NCBI RefSeq assembly: GCF_016902445.1
Contig: NZ_JACSNX010000003.1
Span: 62,001 to 126,000, forward strand
DNA from: Oscillibacter valericigenes
Lineage (GTDB): Bacteria; Bacillota; Clostridia; Oscillospirales; Oscillospiraceae
Reading direction: 5' to 3'
DNA: 64,000 bases
Below the pieces are notes generated by a model, which saw only the letters and a list, made by a program, of their open reading frames with translations, had not been told where the DNA came from and did not search any database. The number at the start of each line of letters is the position of its first letter. The stretch's first letter is position 1. Of the stretch, positions 17,052 to 24,759 are shown one piece after another. The position numbers and the translations under genes were made by a program.

Positions 17052-17094
17052 TTTTGTAAATTCATAACAAAATTATAGCATGAATTTTACAAAA
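17052..17094 (-). promoter_or_regulatory. MATE gene promoter within an inverted repeat
   Basis: TTTTGTAAATTCAT (17052-17065) and ATGAATTTTACAAAA (17080-17094) form an inverted repeat with a single-base indel. The minus-strand TATAAT lies between the arms at 17072-17077, so a protein on the repeat would cover the -10. Confidence 0.65.
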
Positions 17095-17119
17095 GGGAAG
17101 GGGCTTTTCTGAAAAGTGA

Positions 17120-17148
17120 TTCAAACACGGCAGGCACCGTGGTACAAT
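17120..17148 (+). promoter_or_regulatory. Promoter of the deaminase gene
   Basis: TTCAAA (17120-17125), 17 bases, TACAAT (17143-17148). The spacer contains CACGG/CCGTG inverted arms. Confidence 0.65.
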
Positions 17149-17214
17149 AAAAAGACCCGGCCGCGGCAGCAGCCGGCCGCACCGGAAGAGGTGCGGAAGG
17201 AAGGAGCGGATCAG

Positions 17215-18222
17215 ATGGAAGACCTGACTGTTTTTCTCCGCAGGATGCCAAAGGTGGAGCTCCATGTCCACCTGGAGTCCACCATGCCGGGCGAGATGCT
17301 GGCGCGGTTCGCGTCCCGTCAGGGCCGGGAACTGCCCCGCCCCGCGGAGCAGCTGTATGACTGCTCGGCCGAGGACCTGAGCGACTTCCTGTCCTTCCTG
17401 GACGGGATCTGCTCCTTTGTGGGCACGCCGGAGGAGCTGACAGAGGCGGCGGAACACGCGGCTCTGGCCGCCGGAGAGGAGAATATCCTCTACAGTGAGC
17501 TGATTTTGAACCCGACCCACTGGCCCCAGTTCACGGCGGCGGAGATCATCGCCGCCGTGACGGCAGGGTTTGACCGGGCGGCGGAGCGGGGCGGCGCCGA
17601 CTGCCGGTTCACTCTGTCTCTCTCCCGCACCCAGACGGGGGAAGAGGCGATGGCGCTGGTGGAGACTATGCGGGCCTGCCGGACGCCCCGGCTGGCTGGT
17701 CTCTCCATCGACGGGAACGAGGCCTTGGCGGGCCGGACCGGGGAGCGGTTCCGCCCGACGTTCCTGGCGGCGAAGGCGGCGGGCTTCGGCTGCACCGTCC
17801 ATGCCGGGGAGAGCAGCGGCCCGGAGGGCGTGCGGGACGCCCTGGACCTGCTGAGAGCGGACCGTCTGGACCACAGCGTCCGGGCGGCGGAGGACCCGGC
17901 GCTGGTGGGTCGCCTGGTCCGGGAGCAGGTGCCGCTGAACATCTGCCTGACTTCCAACCTGGCGCTGCTGTACCGGCATCCGGAGGACCACCCGCTGCGC
18001 CGGCTGCTGGACGCGGGGGCGGCGGTGACCCTGAGCCGAGACGACCCCACCTTCCTGGGTGGGCTGACGCTGACGGAGGAGCTGCGCCGGGCAGCGGAAT
18101 TTGCCCACATGAGCCGGGAGGAACTGATCCGCTGTCAGGAGGCGGCGGTGGATGCCGCCTTCTGCGGACCGGAGAGCAAGGAACGCCTGCGCCGGGCCCT
18201 GGCGGAGTTCCGGCGGAGCTGA
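17215..18222 (+). CDS. Adenosine deaminase-family amidohydrolase
   Basis: A 335-residue TIM-barrel amidohydrolase. HVHLES near residue 17 supplies the two metal histidines, VHAGESSGPEGV near 197 the third and the catalytic glutamate, and LSRDDPTFLG near 282 the metal aspartate pair. Differences from classic adenosine deaminase are HLEST in place of HLDGA and RLDHSV in place of RIGHG, where the glycine becomes aspartate. The enzyme may therefore act on a modified adenosine or other aminopurine. The ATG at 17215 follows AAGGAGCGG; earlier in-frame codons have no ribosome site. It stands alone with its own promoter. Confidence 0.85.
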   Translation: MEDLTVFLRRMPKVELHVHLESTMPGEMLARFASRQGRELPRPAEQLYDCSAEDLSDFLSFLDGICSFVGTPEELTEAAEHAALAAGEENILYSELILNPTHWPQFTAAEIIAAVTAGFDRAAERGGADCRFTLSLSRTQTGEEAMALVETMRACRTPRLAGLSIDGNEALAGRTGERFRPTFLAAKAAGFGCTVHAGESSGPEGVRDALDLLRADRLDHSVRAAEDPALVGRLVREQVPLNICLTSNLALLYRHPEDHPLRRLLDAGAAVTLSRDDPTFLGGLTLTEELRRAAEFAHMSREELIRCQEAAVDAAFCGPESKERLRRALAEFRRS

Positions 18223-18311
18223 CAGGCGCGGCGGAGGCATCCGGCGCATAGGATGGGGTGGACGCCGGACCGACGTCCGGTGTACCATCTTGAAGAAACG
18301 AGGGAATTCCT

Positions 18312-18647
18312 TTGCGTATCAGTGAAGCCTATGAGCACGAGCCCATTTTACCATATCAGTCCGAGGAGTCCTGCCCCCTGAATGGCTGCAACAAGGTCAG
18401 CACCCAGTGTGTGGATGTGACGGCTCCTGTGATCCTGGTGCCCACCGCTGCCATGGGCAGCCCCACAGTCACCTGCCAGGGCAGCCCCAAGATCACCTGC
18501 GCCACCAATGCGGACGGAACCATGTGCACTGTGACGCTGACCCAGCAGGTGTGCGTGTCCATTCCGGTCCGCTACGGCGTGACCATGTCTACCTGCGACC
18601 CCACCATCTCCTGTGCTGACAGCTGCACCGGCTGCGGCTGCTGCTGA
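18312..18647 (+). CDS. Cysteine-rich small protein (13 Cys in 111 residues)
   Basis: Family not recognised. The frame starts at a TTG (18312) preceded by GAGGGAATTCC; no in-frame ATG exists nearby. The product has a cysteine-poor N-terminal tail (MRISEAYEHEPILPYQSEES), then a repeated beta-rich pattern with single cysteines (VTCQGSPKITCATNADGTMC) and a terminal cluster ADSCTGCGCC. Even spacing of cysteines in a Val/Thr-rich sequence without a signal peptide is reminiscent of spore-coat or spore-appendage proteins that cross-link by disulfides, but this is inference. A terminator follows directly, so the gene is monocistronic. Confidence 0.7.
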   Translation: MRISEAYEHEPILPYQSEESCPLNGCNKVSTQCVDVTAPVILVPTAAMGSPTVTCQGSPKITCATNADGTMCTVTLTQQVCVSIPVRYGVTMSTCDPTISCADSCTGCGCC

Positions 18648-18657
18648 GAGGCCCTGG

Positions 18658-18690
18658 ACCGGGCCCTGCTGTCGGCGGGGCCCGGTTTTC
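18658..18690 (+). terminator. Terminator of the cysteine-rich gene
   Basis: ACCGGGCCC (18658-18666) pairs with GGGCCCGGT (18678-18686), followed by TTTCTTTT. Confidence 0.85.
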
Positions 18691-18712
18691 TTTTGGAACT
18701 GGGGAAAGAGGC

Positions 18713-18741
18713 TTGCAACTTGCGGGAAAACTCGATATACT
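18713..18741 (+). promoter_or_regulatory. Promoter of the aminotransferase gene
   Basis: TTGCAA (18713-18718), 17 bases, TATACT (18736-18741). Confidence 0.7.
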
Positions 18742-18783
18742 AAATAAGATTCATGACAGAAAGCAAAGAAAGGAAGCGTTGAA

Positions 18784-20058
18784 ATGACTGATTATCCCAA
18801 GATGACCGCCGAGGAGCGCAAGGCGGAGTACGCCAAGGTGACCAAGGAATATGAGGACCTGAAGGCCCGGGGGCTGAAGCTGAACATGGCCCGGGGCAAG
18901 CCCGGCAAGGCCCAGCTGGATCTGGTCAGCGACATCTTCTCCCTGATGCAGAAGCCGGAGGACTATGTGTCCGACGGCATCGACGTGCGCAACTACGGCG
19001 AGCTCTCCGGCCTGCCCGCCGCCAAGCGGCTGTTCGCGGAGATCCTGGGCTGTAAGCCGGAGCAGGTGTTCGTGGGCGGCAACGCCAGCCTGCAGCTGAT
19101 GTACGACACCATCTCCAAGGCCTACACCCACGGCCTGCTCCACAGTGAGCGGCCCTGGTGCAGGGAGCCGGTGGTGAAGTTCCTGTGCCCCTCTCCCGGC
19201 TATGACCGCCACTTCAAGGTGACGGAGTCCTTCGGCTTTGAGCTCGTCACCATCCCCATGACCGACGAGGGACCGGACATGGACGCCGTGGAAGAGGCCA
19301 TCAAAGACCCCGCCGTCAAGGGCATGTGGAACGTGCCCAAGTACTCCAACCCCGACGGCATCATCTACTCCGCCGAGACCATCCGCCGCATCGCCTCCAT
19401 GAAGCCCGCGGCGCCGGACTTCCTGCTGATGTGGGACAACGCCTACTGCATCCATGAGTTCGAGGGGGACTATGTGGAGTTCCCGGACATCCTCAGCGAG
19501 TGCGAAAAGTACGGCAATGCCGACATGGTGTTCGAGTTCGCCTCCACCTCCAAGGTGACGCTGCCCGGCGCCGGTATCTCCTGCTTCGCCTGCTCCGAGG
19601 CCAACATGGCCTATATGGAGAAGCTGCTCACCGTCCAGGTCATCAGCTTTGACAAGGTGAACCAGCAGCGTCACGTGCTGTACCTGAAGGACAAGGCCCA
19701 CACCCTGGAGCTGATGAAGAAGCACGCTGCCATCATGGGCCCCAAGTTCCGCTGCGTGGTGGAGGCGCTGGACCGGGAGATCGCCCCGCTGGAGATCGCC
19801 TCCTGGCGGCGGCCCAAGGGCGGATACTTCGTCTCCCTGAACGCCATGCCCGGCACCGCCAAGCGGACCCTGGCCCTGTGCAAGGAGGCGGGCGTCACCA
19901 TGACCGGCGCAGGCGCGACCTTCCCCTACGGCAAGGATCCCCAGGACAGCAACATCCGCATCGCCCCGTCTCTGCCCCCCGTTGAGGAGCTGGAGCAGGC
20001 CATCGCCGTGCTGTGTGTGTGCCTGAAGATGGCGGCCCTGGAGAAGCTGGGCGTATGA
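18784..20058 (+). CDS. Aspartate aminotransferase-like PLP enzyme (Aminotran_MocR / type Ic)
   Basis: A 424-residue fold-type I aminotransferase. The PLP-lysine lies in FEFASTSKVTLPGAGISCF (near residue 257), the pyridine-binding aspartate in LMWDNAYCIHEF (near 219), and the substrate arginine in DSNIRIAPSLPP (near 400). The N-terminal KLNMARGKPGKAQLDL segment is typical of the PF12897 subgroup, which includes type Ic aspartate aminotransferases. It would interconvert aspartate/2-oxoglutarate and oxaloacetate/glutamate, though alanine is another possible donor. The ATG follows AAAGGAAG. The next gene starts inside its stop codon (ATGA), so the two are translated together. Confidence 0.88.
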   Translation: MTDYPKMTAEERKAEYAKVTKEYEDLKARGLKLNMARGKPGKAQLDLVSDIFSLMQKPEDYVSDGIDVRNYGELSGLPAAKRLFAEILGCKPEQVFVGGNASLQLMYDTISKAYTHGLLHSERPWCREPVVKFLCPSPGYDRHFKVTESFGFELVTIPMTDEGPDMDAVEEAIKDPAVKGMWNVPKYSNPDGIIYSAETIRRIASMKPAAPDFLLMWDNAYCIHEFEGDYVEFPDILSECEKYGNADMVFEFASTSKVTLPGAGISCFACSEANMAYMEKLLTVQVISFDKVNQQRHVLYLKDKAHTLELMKKHAAIMGPKFRCVVEALDREIAPLEIASWRRPKGGYFVSLNAMPGTAKRTLALCKEAGVTMTGAGATFPYGKDPQDSNIRIAPSLPPVEELEQAIAVLCVCLKMAALEKLGV

Positions 20059-20924
20059 GATACTACGGAAGCGTCTACCGTCCCCCCTCCGAGGCGTACA
20101 GCCTCATCGTCCAGGTGACCTACGGGTGCAGCCACAACACCTGCGCCTTCTGCAGCATGTACAAGGAGAAGCGGTTCGCCATCCGCCCCCTGGAGGAGGT
20201 GCTGGAGGACTTCCGCATCGCCCGGCGGACCTATGCCCGGGTGGGCCGGGTGTTCCTGGCGGACGGCGACGCCTTGGTCCGGAAAGCCAATGAACTTTAC
20301 ACCATCCTGGATACCATCCGGGAGCTGTTCCCGGAGTGCGAGCGGGTCACCAGCTACGCGTCCCCTGCCTCCATCCGCATCCGGACGGAGGAGGAGCTGC
20401 GGACGCTGCGGGACAAGGGCCTCACCATGGTCTACATGGGGCTGGAGTCCGGCTGTGACGATGTGCTCAAGCGCATGCGCAAGGGCCACCTGTCCGCGGA
20501 GATCGTGGAGATGGGCCAGAAGGTCCGCCGGTGCGGCATGGCCCTGTCCGTCACCGCCATCACCGGCCTTGGGGGCCCGGAGCTGCTGGAGCGCCACGCC
20601 ATTGAGACGGCGGAGGCCTTCAACGCCATGAACCCGGAGTATATCGGCATGCTGACGCTGATGGTGGAGCCGGAGACGCCCCTCTACGACTGGGTGAAGG
20701 ACGGCAGCTTCCGGCTGCTGACCCAGCCCCAGGTGCTGCGGGAGACCCGTCTGCTGATGGAGCATCTGGACAGCCCCGGCAGCGTGTTCCGCATGAACCA
20801 CGCCAGCAACTATCTGGTGCTGAAGGGCACGCTGAATCAGGACAAGGAGGCCATGCTCCGCACCATCGACGCGGCGGAGCACGACCTGAGCCGCCTCCGG
20901 CCGGAGGAATGGCGGGGCCTGTAA
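20055..20924 (+). CDS. Radical SAM protein
   Basis: A 289-residue radical SAM enzyme of the Elp3/HemN-like group. The cluster motif is CSHNTCAFCSMY (near residues 24-35), CX4CX2C. The SAM-binding GGE-like strand is at VFLADGDAL, and LTMVYMGLESGCDDVLKRM is the typical central strand. No extra cluster domain or B12 domain is seen. The ATG at 20055 overlaps the aminotransferase stop. The substrate is unknown; coupling to the aminotransferase suggests a shared pathway or simply economical packing. A strong terminator follows. Confidence 0.88.
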   Translation: MRYYGSVYRPPSEAYSLIVQVTYGCSHNTCAFCSMYKEKRFAIRPLEEVLEDFRIARRTYARVGRVFLADGDALVRKANELYTILDTIRELFPECERVTSYASPASIRIRTEEELRTLRDKGLTMVYMGLESGCDDVLKRMRKGHLSAEIVEMGQKVRRCGMALSVTAITGLGGPELLERHAIETAEAFNAMNPEYIGMLTLMVEPETPLYDWVKDGSFRLLTQPQVLRETRLLMEHLDSPGSVFRMNHASNYLVLKGTLNQDKEAMLRTIDAAEHDLSRLRPEEWRGL

Positions 20925-20942
20925 AACCCAATAAGCTGCGGC

Positions 20943-20984
20943 AAGCTGCGGAGCATCTGCTCCGCAGCTTGTTCTTTTCTGCCT
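20943..20984 (+). terminator. Terminator of the aminotransferase/radical SAM operon
   Basis: Perfect 12-bp stem (20943-20954/20959-20970), loop ATCT, followed by a T-rich tract. Confidence 0.9.
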
Positions 20985-20998
20985 TTCTGGAAGCGGAC

Positions 20999-21027
20999 TT
21001 GACAGCGCGCGCCGGGGATGGTATTCT
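20999..21027 (+). promoter_or_regulatory. Promoter of the structured leader RNA
   Basis: TTGACA (20999-21004), 17 bases, TATTCT (21022-21027), placing the start of transcription near 21034. Confidence 0.8.
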
Positions 21028-21033
21028 GTTGCT

Positions 21034-21287
21034 GATTTCCAAGTGAGGTGTGTGGATGTCGGTCCTGTGAGCAAAACCGAATACCGGGCTGTGAAAGGGG
21101 GATGGCGTCCCCCTGTTTGGTGTTGCCCGGACACCCTTGGAAATCCAACGTGAAATGAGGGAACCTCGTTGCAACTGAATCATTGTGCTTCGGCGTTTGA
21201 CGCATAGCAGGGGCTATCGCGTCAAACAAAGAGATTTGGCATATAGCCTCTGCTCATTCCAAATCACAAGAGCTTTGGAGGAGCATC
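21034..21287 (+). ncRNA. Candidate structured 5' leader or small RNA, class unknown
   Basis: From the predicted transcription start the sequence GATTTCCAAG (21034-21043) pairs with CTTGGAAATC (about 21137-21146), continued inward by GGTGT/ACACC. Inside are two stems, TCGGT/ACCGA and CCGGGC/GCCCGG, the latter carrying a smaller AGGGGGA/TCCCCCT hairpin: a multi-branch junction. Two more hairpins follow, GTTTGACGC/GCGTCAAAC and GATTTGG/CCAAATC, the last ending just before the ribosome site GGAGG of the downstream gene. No T-run separates the parts, so it reads as a 250-base leader. It does not match any riboswitch consensus I can recall. Confidence 0.5.
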
Positions 21288-21560
21288 ATGCGCTATATGA
21301 GAGCAGCCGACGTGCTGCCGCCGGATCTGCTGGAGCAGATCCAGGCGTATATCGACGGGGAGTATCTGTACATCCCCCGGCGGGAGACCGAACGAAAGCC
21401 CTGGGGCGCGGCCAACGGCCGCAAGGCGGAGACCCTGGCCCGAAATCTGGAGATCTATCGGCGCTATCGGGAGGGGACCTCTGTGGACCAGCTGGCGGAA
21501 GATTACTTTCTGGCGCCGAAGAGCATCTGGAAGATCATTGCCCGCCTGAGAAACGAATAA
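21288..21560 (+). CDS. CD3324-like small helix-turn-helix protein
   Basis: A 90-residue protein with residues 10-40 forming a short helix plus beta hairpin (DGEYLYIPRRETERKPWG) and residues 48-88 a helix-turn-helix (IYRRYREGTSVDQLAEDYFL then APKSIWKIIARL). This is the layout of the CD3324/Mor-like family found widely in Firmicutes, whose members are thought to bind DNA but lack known targets. The ATG at 21288 follows GGAGGAGCATC. It is the sole gene after the long structured leader, so its expression is likely set at the RNA level. A terminator follows at 21576. Confidence 0.75.
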   Translation: MRYMRAADVLPPDLLEQIQAYIDGEYLYIPRRETERKPWGAANGRKAETLARNLEIYRRYREGTSVDQLAEDYFLAPKSIWKIIARLRNE

Positions 21561-21575
21561 GGCTGTGAGCGCCAT

Positions 21576-21606
21576 GCGGCATCCGCATGCCGCTTTCTTT
21601 TTTCTG
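21576..21606 (+). terminator. Terminator of the CD3324-like gene
   Basis: GCGGCAT (21576-21582) and ATGCCGC (21587-21593) with a 4-base loop, then TTTCTTTTTT. Confidence 0.85.
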
Positions 21607-21686
21607 AATCGAATCGGCGGTTGCGGGACCGGCCCGGGGCGCGGTATGCTGGGAACAGAAAGAAAACACCGAGGAGGAAGATCATC

Positions 21687-22088
21687 ATGTCCCAGCGCAT
21701 CCCGCAAAAACCGAAACGCCGCCGTCCGGACTTCCGGCAGGACCCCTGCCAGGATGTGTTCACCTGCCGGGTCTGCGGCTGGCCGGTAGGGCCCCAGGCC
21801 GCCGGCACCCAGCACCGGAATCACTGCCCCAACTGCCTCGCCAGCGTCCACCTGGACGACGAGCCCGGCGACCGGGCCGCCGACTGCGGCGGCACCATGG
21901 AGCCGGTGGCCGTCTGGGTGCGGAAGGGCGGCGAGTGGGCCATCATCCACCGCTGCAGGGTCTGCGGCGTGCTCCACTCCAACCGGGTGGCGGCGGACGA
22001 TGACCCCACGGTGCTGATGAGCCTGGCGGTGAAGCCGTTGGCCATGCCGCCGTTCCCGCTGGAGCGGCTGAACCGGTCGGCGGAATAA
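21687..22088 (+). CDS. RNHCP-domain zinc-ribbon protein
   Basis: A 133-residue protein containing two treble-clef-like cysteine pairs: DVFTCRVCGWPV and HCPNCLASVHLD, then IIHRCRVCGVLHSNRVAADD. The string RNHCPNC gives the family its name (RNHCP). Such proteins are small, cytosolic and widespread, with no proven function, and are often annotated near translation genes. The ATG at 21687 follows GAGGAGGAAG. The N-terminus is basic (KPKRRRPDF), consistent with nucleic-acid contact. It converges with yitT; both share the terminator at 22092-22127. Confidence 0.85.
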   Translation: MSQRIPQKPKRRRPDFRQDPCQDVFTCRVCGWPVGPQAAGTQHRNHCPNCLASVHLDDEPGDRAADCGGTMEPVAVWVRKGGEWAIIHRCRVCGVLHSNRVAADDDPTVLMSLAVKPLAMPPFPLERLNRSAE

Positions 22089-22091
22089 ACG

Positions 22092-22127
22092 AAACACCAG
22101 CGGAGACCGCGGCCCCCGCTGGTGTTT
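22092..22127. terminator. Shared terminator of convergent genes
   Basis: AAACACCAGCGG (22092-22103) pairs with CCGCTGGTGTTT (22116-22127); runs of A and T flank both ends. Confidence 0.8.
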
Positions 22128-22128
22128 G

Positions 22129-22995
22129 CTATGCAATGTGCTTGAAGTTGCCCAGGGTCTCGTTGACTCCGGAGACATAGGCAAAGGTATCCGGGAACCG
22201 GGACAGCACCTCCTGGAACCGGACCACCTGGTGGCGGTTCACCACGCAGATCAGCAGATACCGGGGCGTCTCAGAGTACATGCCCTCCGCCTGCAGGACC
22301 GTGACGCCGTGGTGCAGCTGGTCCATCAGCTGGTGGGACAGGGCCTCCGGCTGGCGGGTGATGACCTCGAATTTCAGGGCGGACTTGCCGCCCTTCAAAA
22401 TGGCGTCGCTGATGCTGGAGCTGAGGTAGCAGTAGATCAGGCACAGGATCACCGGCTCGAACTGATAGCCGTAGACGAAGAAGGACAGCACCGCCACCGT
22501 GGCGTTGAGGGTGAAGATCAGCCAGACGAGGCTGGCCTCCGGCCGCTTTTTCCGGACCCAGGCAGCCACGATGTCCGTTCCGCCGGTGGAGCCGTTCCGC
22601 CGGATCACCCAGCCGTAGACGGCACCGCTGACCACGCCGGCGGCCACAGGCCCCAGAATGGCAGAGGAGCCGGAGTCATAGGCGATGCCGCTGAGATCCA
22701 CCTGCCCCAGGATCAGCGTGATGCCGGAAAACACCAGCACGAACACCAGCGTCTTGCGGGCAAAGTCCCGGTCCACCTTTTTCCAGGCCAGCAGGATCAG
22801 CGGCAGGTTGATGAGCAGGGAGAGGTAGCCGATGTTGACATGCAGCAGATACTGCAGCATGGTGGCCAGGCCGTTGATGCCCGCCGGGGCAAAGGCGTTT
22901 GGAAAGACGAACAGCTCATAGCTGACGCCCATCAGGCAGGCCAGACCTGCCACTGCAAGATAGCTGCCCCATGTGCTCCTGAGAAAACGCTTCAT
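22129..22995 (-). CDS. YitT-family membrane protein (DUF161 + DUF2179)
   Basis: A 288-residue protein with five hydrophobic segments in the first 190 residues, including the signature GVSYELFVFPNAFAPAGING and RRNGSTGGTDIVAAWV, then a cytoplasmic ferredoxin-like DUF2179 domain (ALKFEVITRQPEALSHQLMD through the end). The family is common in Firmicutes and is thought to be a transporter, but the substrate is unknown. The ATG at 22995 follows GGAGG; an upstream in-frame extension has no ribosome site and lies in an AT-rich spacer. Confidence 0.88.
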   Translation of the reverse strand: MKRFLRSTWGSYLAVAGLACLMGVSYELFVFPNAFAPAGINGLATMLQYLLHVNIGYLSLLINLPLILLAWKKVDRDFARKTLVFVLVFSGITLILGQVDLSGIAYDSGSSAILGPVAAGVVSGAVYGWVIRRNGSTGGTDIVAAWVRKKRPEASLVWLIFTLNATVAVLSFFVYGYQFEPVILCLIYCYLSSSISDAILKGGKSALKFEVITRQPEALSHQLMDQLHHGVTVLQAEGMYSETPRYLLICVVNRHQVVRFQEVLSRFPDTFAYVSGVNETLGNFKHIA

Positions 22996-23076
22996 ATCAG
23001 GTACCTCCGTTTGCGTTCGTCCGGGAGGAAGTATAAGCGTTCTTTCCACAAAATGCAAGGAAAAATGCAAAAAAAG

Positions 23077-23112
23077 TTCTGCATTGCAGGAAAACTTTCC
23101 TGCAATGCAGAA
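23077..23112 (-). terminator. Terminator of the pyr operon
   Basis: Perfect 17-bp stem (23077-23093/23096-23112) with a 2-base loop, followed leftward by CTTTTTTT. It lies about 80 bases past the pyrI stop. Confidence 0.92.
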
Positions 23113-23190
23113 TTGCGGCTCCAGTCCCTTCTGAGGCGGAGGTCAGCGGCCTCCGGCGCAGTCTGGAGACGGCCCGCCGTCATGGAGAGA

Positions 23191-23616
23191 TCAGAACTTC
23201 TTGTCCTTGGCCGTCTCGCAGTAAGCGCAGCGGTAGGTGTGGGTGGCCGGGTCGCTCAGCAGGAAGATGGCGTCCAGCTGAGGCTCCGACACGGTGATGC
23301 AGCGGGGGTTCTTGCAGTGGATGATGTTCACCAGCTTCTTGGGGAGCTCCACATGCTTTTTATCCACCCGGATGCCGTCCCGAATGATGTTGACGGTGAT
23401 GTTGGGGTCGATGTAGCCCAGCACGTCCAGATCCACCTCCATGGGGGAGTCGATCTTGATGATGTCCTTCTTGCCCATCTTGCCGCTCTTCACATTTTTG
23501 ATGATGGCCACGGAGCAGTCCAGCTGGTCCAGATGGAGGTAGCGGTAGATGTCCATACTCTTGCCGGCCTGGATGTGGTCCAGGACCACGCCGTTTTGGA
23601 TGCTGTCGATATTCAT
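23191..23616 (-). CDS. pyrI: Aspartate carbamoyltransferase regulatory subunit PyrI
   Basis: A 141-residue regulatory chain. The nucleotide-binding N-terminal domain begins MNIDSIQNGVVLDHIQAGKS, and the C-terminal zinc domain has four cysteines: HCKNPRC near residue 105 and YRCAYC near 130. PyrI transmits CTP/ATP feedback to the catalytic trimer of PyrB. It is the last gene of the operon, 17 bases after pyrB, so PyrB here should be the allosterically regulated dodecameric type rather than the unregulated trimer of bacilli. Confidence 0.96.
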   Translation of the reverse strand: MNIDSIQNGVVLDHIQAGKSMDIYRYLHLDQLDCSVAIIKNVKSGKMGKKDIIKIDSPMEVDLDVLGYIDPNITVNIIRDGIRVDKKHVELPKKLVNIIHCKNPRCITVSEPQLDAIFLLSDPATHTYRCAYCETAKDKKF

Positions 23617-23633
23617 GATCTATGCCCTCCTTC

Positions 23634-24554
23634 TCACACCTGGATGCCCAGCAGCTTCATGATCAGTGCCATGCGGATGTACTTGCCGTTCTTCACCTGT
23701 CTCCAGTAGGCGGCCCGGGGATCCTTGTCCACCGCCACGGTGATCTCATTGACCCGGGGCAGGGGATGGAGGATGGACAGGTCCGCCTTGGCGTGCTCCA
23801 GCTTCTCCGGCGTCAGGATGTAGCTGTCCTTCAGACGCAGATAGTCCTCCTCGTTGAAGAACCGCTCCTTCTGGACCCGGGTCATGTACAGGATGTCCAG
23901 CTGGGGGATGACGGACTCCAGGTCCGTGGTCTGGGTGTAGGGGATGCCCTTCTTCTTCAGGGCCTCCTCTTTCACGTACCGGGGCAGCTTCAGCTCTGTG
24001 GGGGAGATCAGCACGTAGTTGATGTTCTCATACCGGCTCAGGGCGTTCACCAGGGAGTGGACGGTCCGGCCGAACTTCAGGTCGCCGCAGAAGCCGATGG
24101 TGAAGCCTCCCAGCCGGCCCTTCTCCCGGTGGATGGTCAGCAGGTCCGTCAGGGTCTGGGTGGGGTGGTTGTGGCCGCCGTCGCCGGCGTTGATGATGGG
24201 CACCTCACTGTACTGGGACGCGGCGAAGGGCGCGCCCTCCTTGGGATGGCGCATGGCGATGATGTCGGCGTAGCAGCTGACAGTGTGGATGGTGTCGCCC
24301 ACGGTCTCGCCCTTGGCGGTGGAGCTGGAGCTGGCCTCGGAGAAGCCCAGGGTGCTGCCGCCCAGGGCCAGCATGGCGGACTCGAAGGAGAGCCGGGTCC
24401 GGGTGGAGGGCTCGAAGAAGAGGGTGGCCAGCTGCTTGTGGGCGCAGGCGTCCTGGTATTTTGCCGGGTTGGCGATGATGTCCTCCGCGGTGGCGATCAG
24501 CTGATCGATCTCCTCCACGGAGAGGTCTGTGATATCGATGAGATTTCTGGGCAT
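23634..24554 (-). CDS. pyrB: Aspartate carbamoyltransferase catalytic subunit PyrB
   Basis: A 306-residue transcarbamoylase. Carbamoyl-phosphate motif [16 protein letters not shown] near residue 50, [15 protein letters not shown] near 130 and the aspartate-binding [10 protein letters not shown] near 265 are intact. It makes N-carbamoyl-aspartate, the committed step of pyrimidine synthesis. Its start ATG at 24554 follows AAAGGAG. Between pyrE and pyrB lies a 200-base spacer holding two copies of a hairpin repeat, unusual inside this otherwise tight operon. Confidence 0.97.
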   Translation of the reverse strand: MPRNLIDITDLSVEEIDQLIATAEDIIANPAKYQDACAHKQLATLFFEPSTRTRLSFESAMLALGGSTLGFSEASSSSTAKGETVGDTIHTVSCYADIIAMRHPKEGAPFAASQYSEVPIINAGDGGHNHPTQTLTDLLTIHREKGRLGGFTIGFCGDLKFGRTVHSLVNALSRYENINYVLISPTELKLPRYVKEEALKKKGIPYTQTTDLESVIPQLDILYMTRVQKERFFNEEDYLRLKDSYILTPEKLEHAKADLSILHPLPRVNEITVAVDKDPRAAYWRQVKNGKYIRMALIMKLLGIQV

Positions 24555-24614
24555 GATGGACTCCTTTCAGGGGAATGGTTGGAAGGGGTGCTGCTCTCCA
24601 GGCAGCGGTGGACC

Positions 24615-24759
24615 GCTTTCGGCGCGAGCCGGAAGCGGAACAAGCGAAGTCAGATCGGGGTCCCCGCCGAAGCCCAGCGGAGCGGGTTCGGTGGGGAAAG
24701 GAGAAATAAACAGAGCGGGTGCAGCTTTCGGCGCAAGCCGGAAGCGGAACAAGCGAAGT
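24615..24759. repeat. Pair of 36-base hairpin repeats in the pyrE-pyrB spacer
   Basis: Copies at 24615-24650 and 24724-24759 differ at one position (GCTTTCGGCGC-R-AGCC and so on to GAAGCGGAACAAGCGAAGT). Each folds CCGCTTTCGGC against GCCGGAAGCGG. Related hairpin-plus-tail units occur at 44421-44640. They look like dispersed intergenic repeats. Confidence 0.7.

Noticed and set aside
20999-21287. 6S RNA, SRP RNA or RNase P RNA
   Set aside because: The multi-branch fold and lack of the known conserved segments (central open bubble, GGAAG-type SRP loop, P-RNA core) do not fit.
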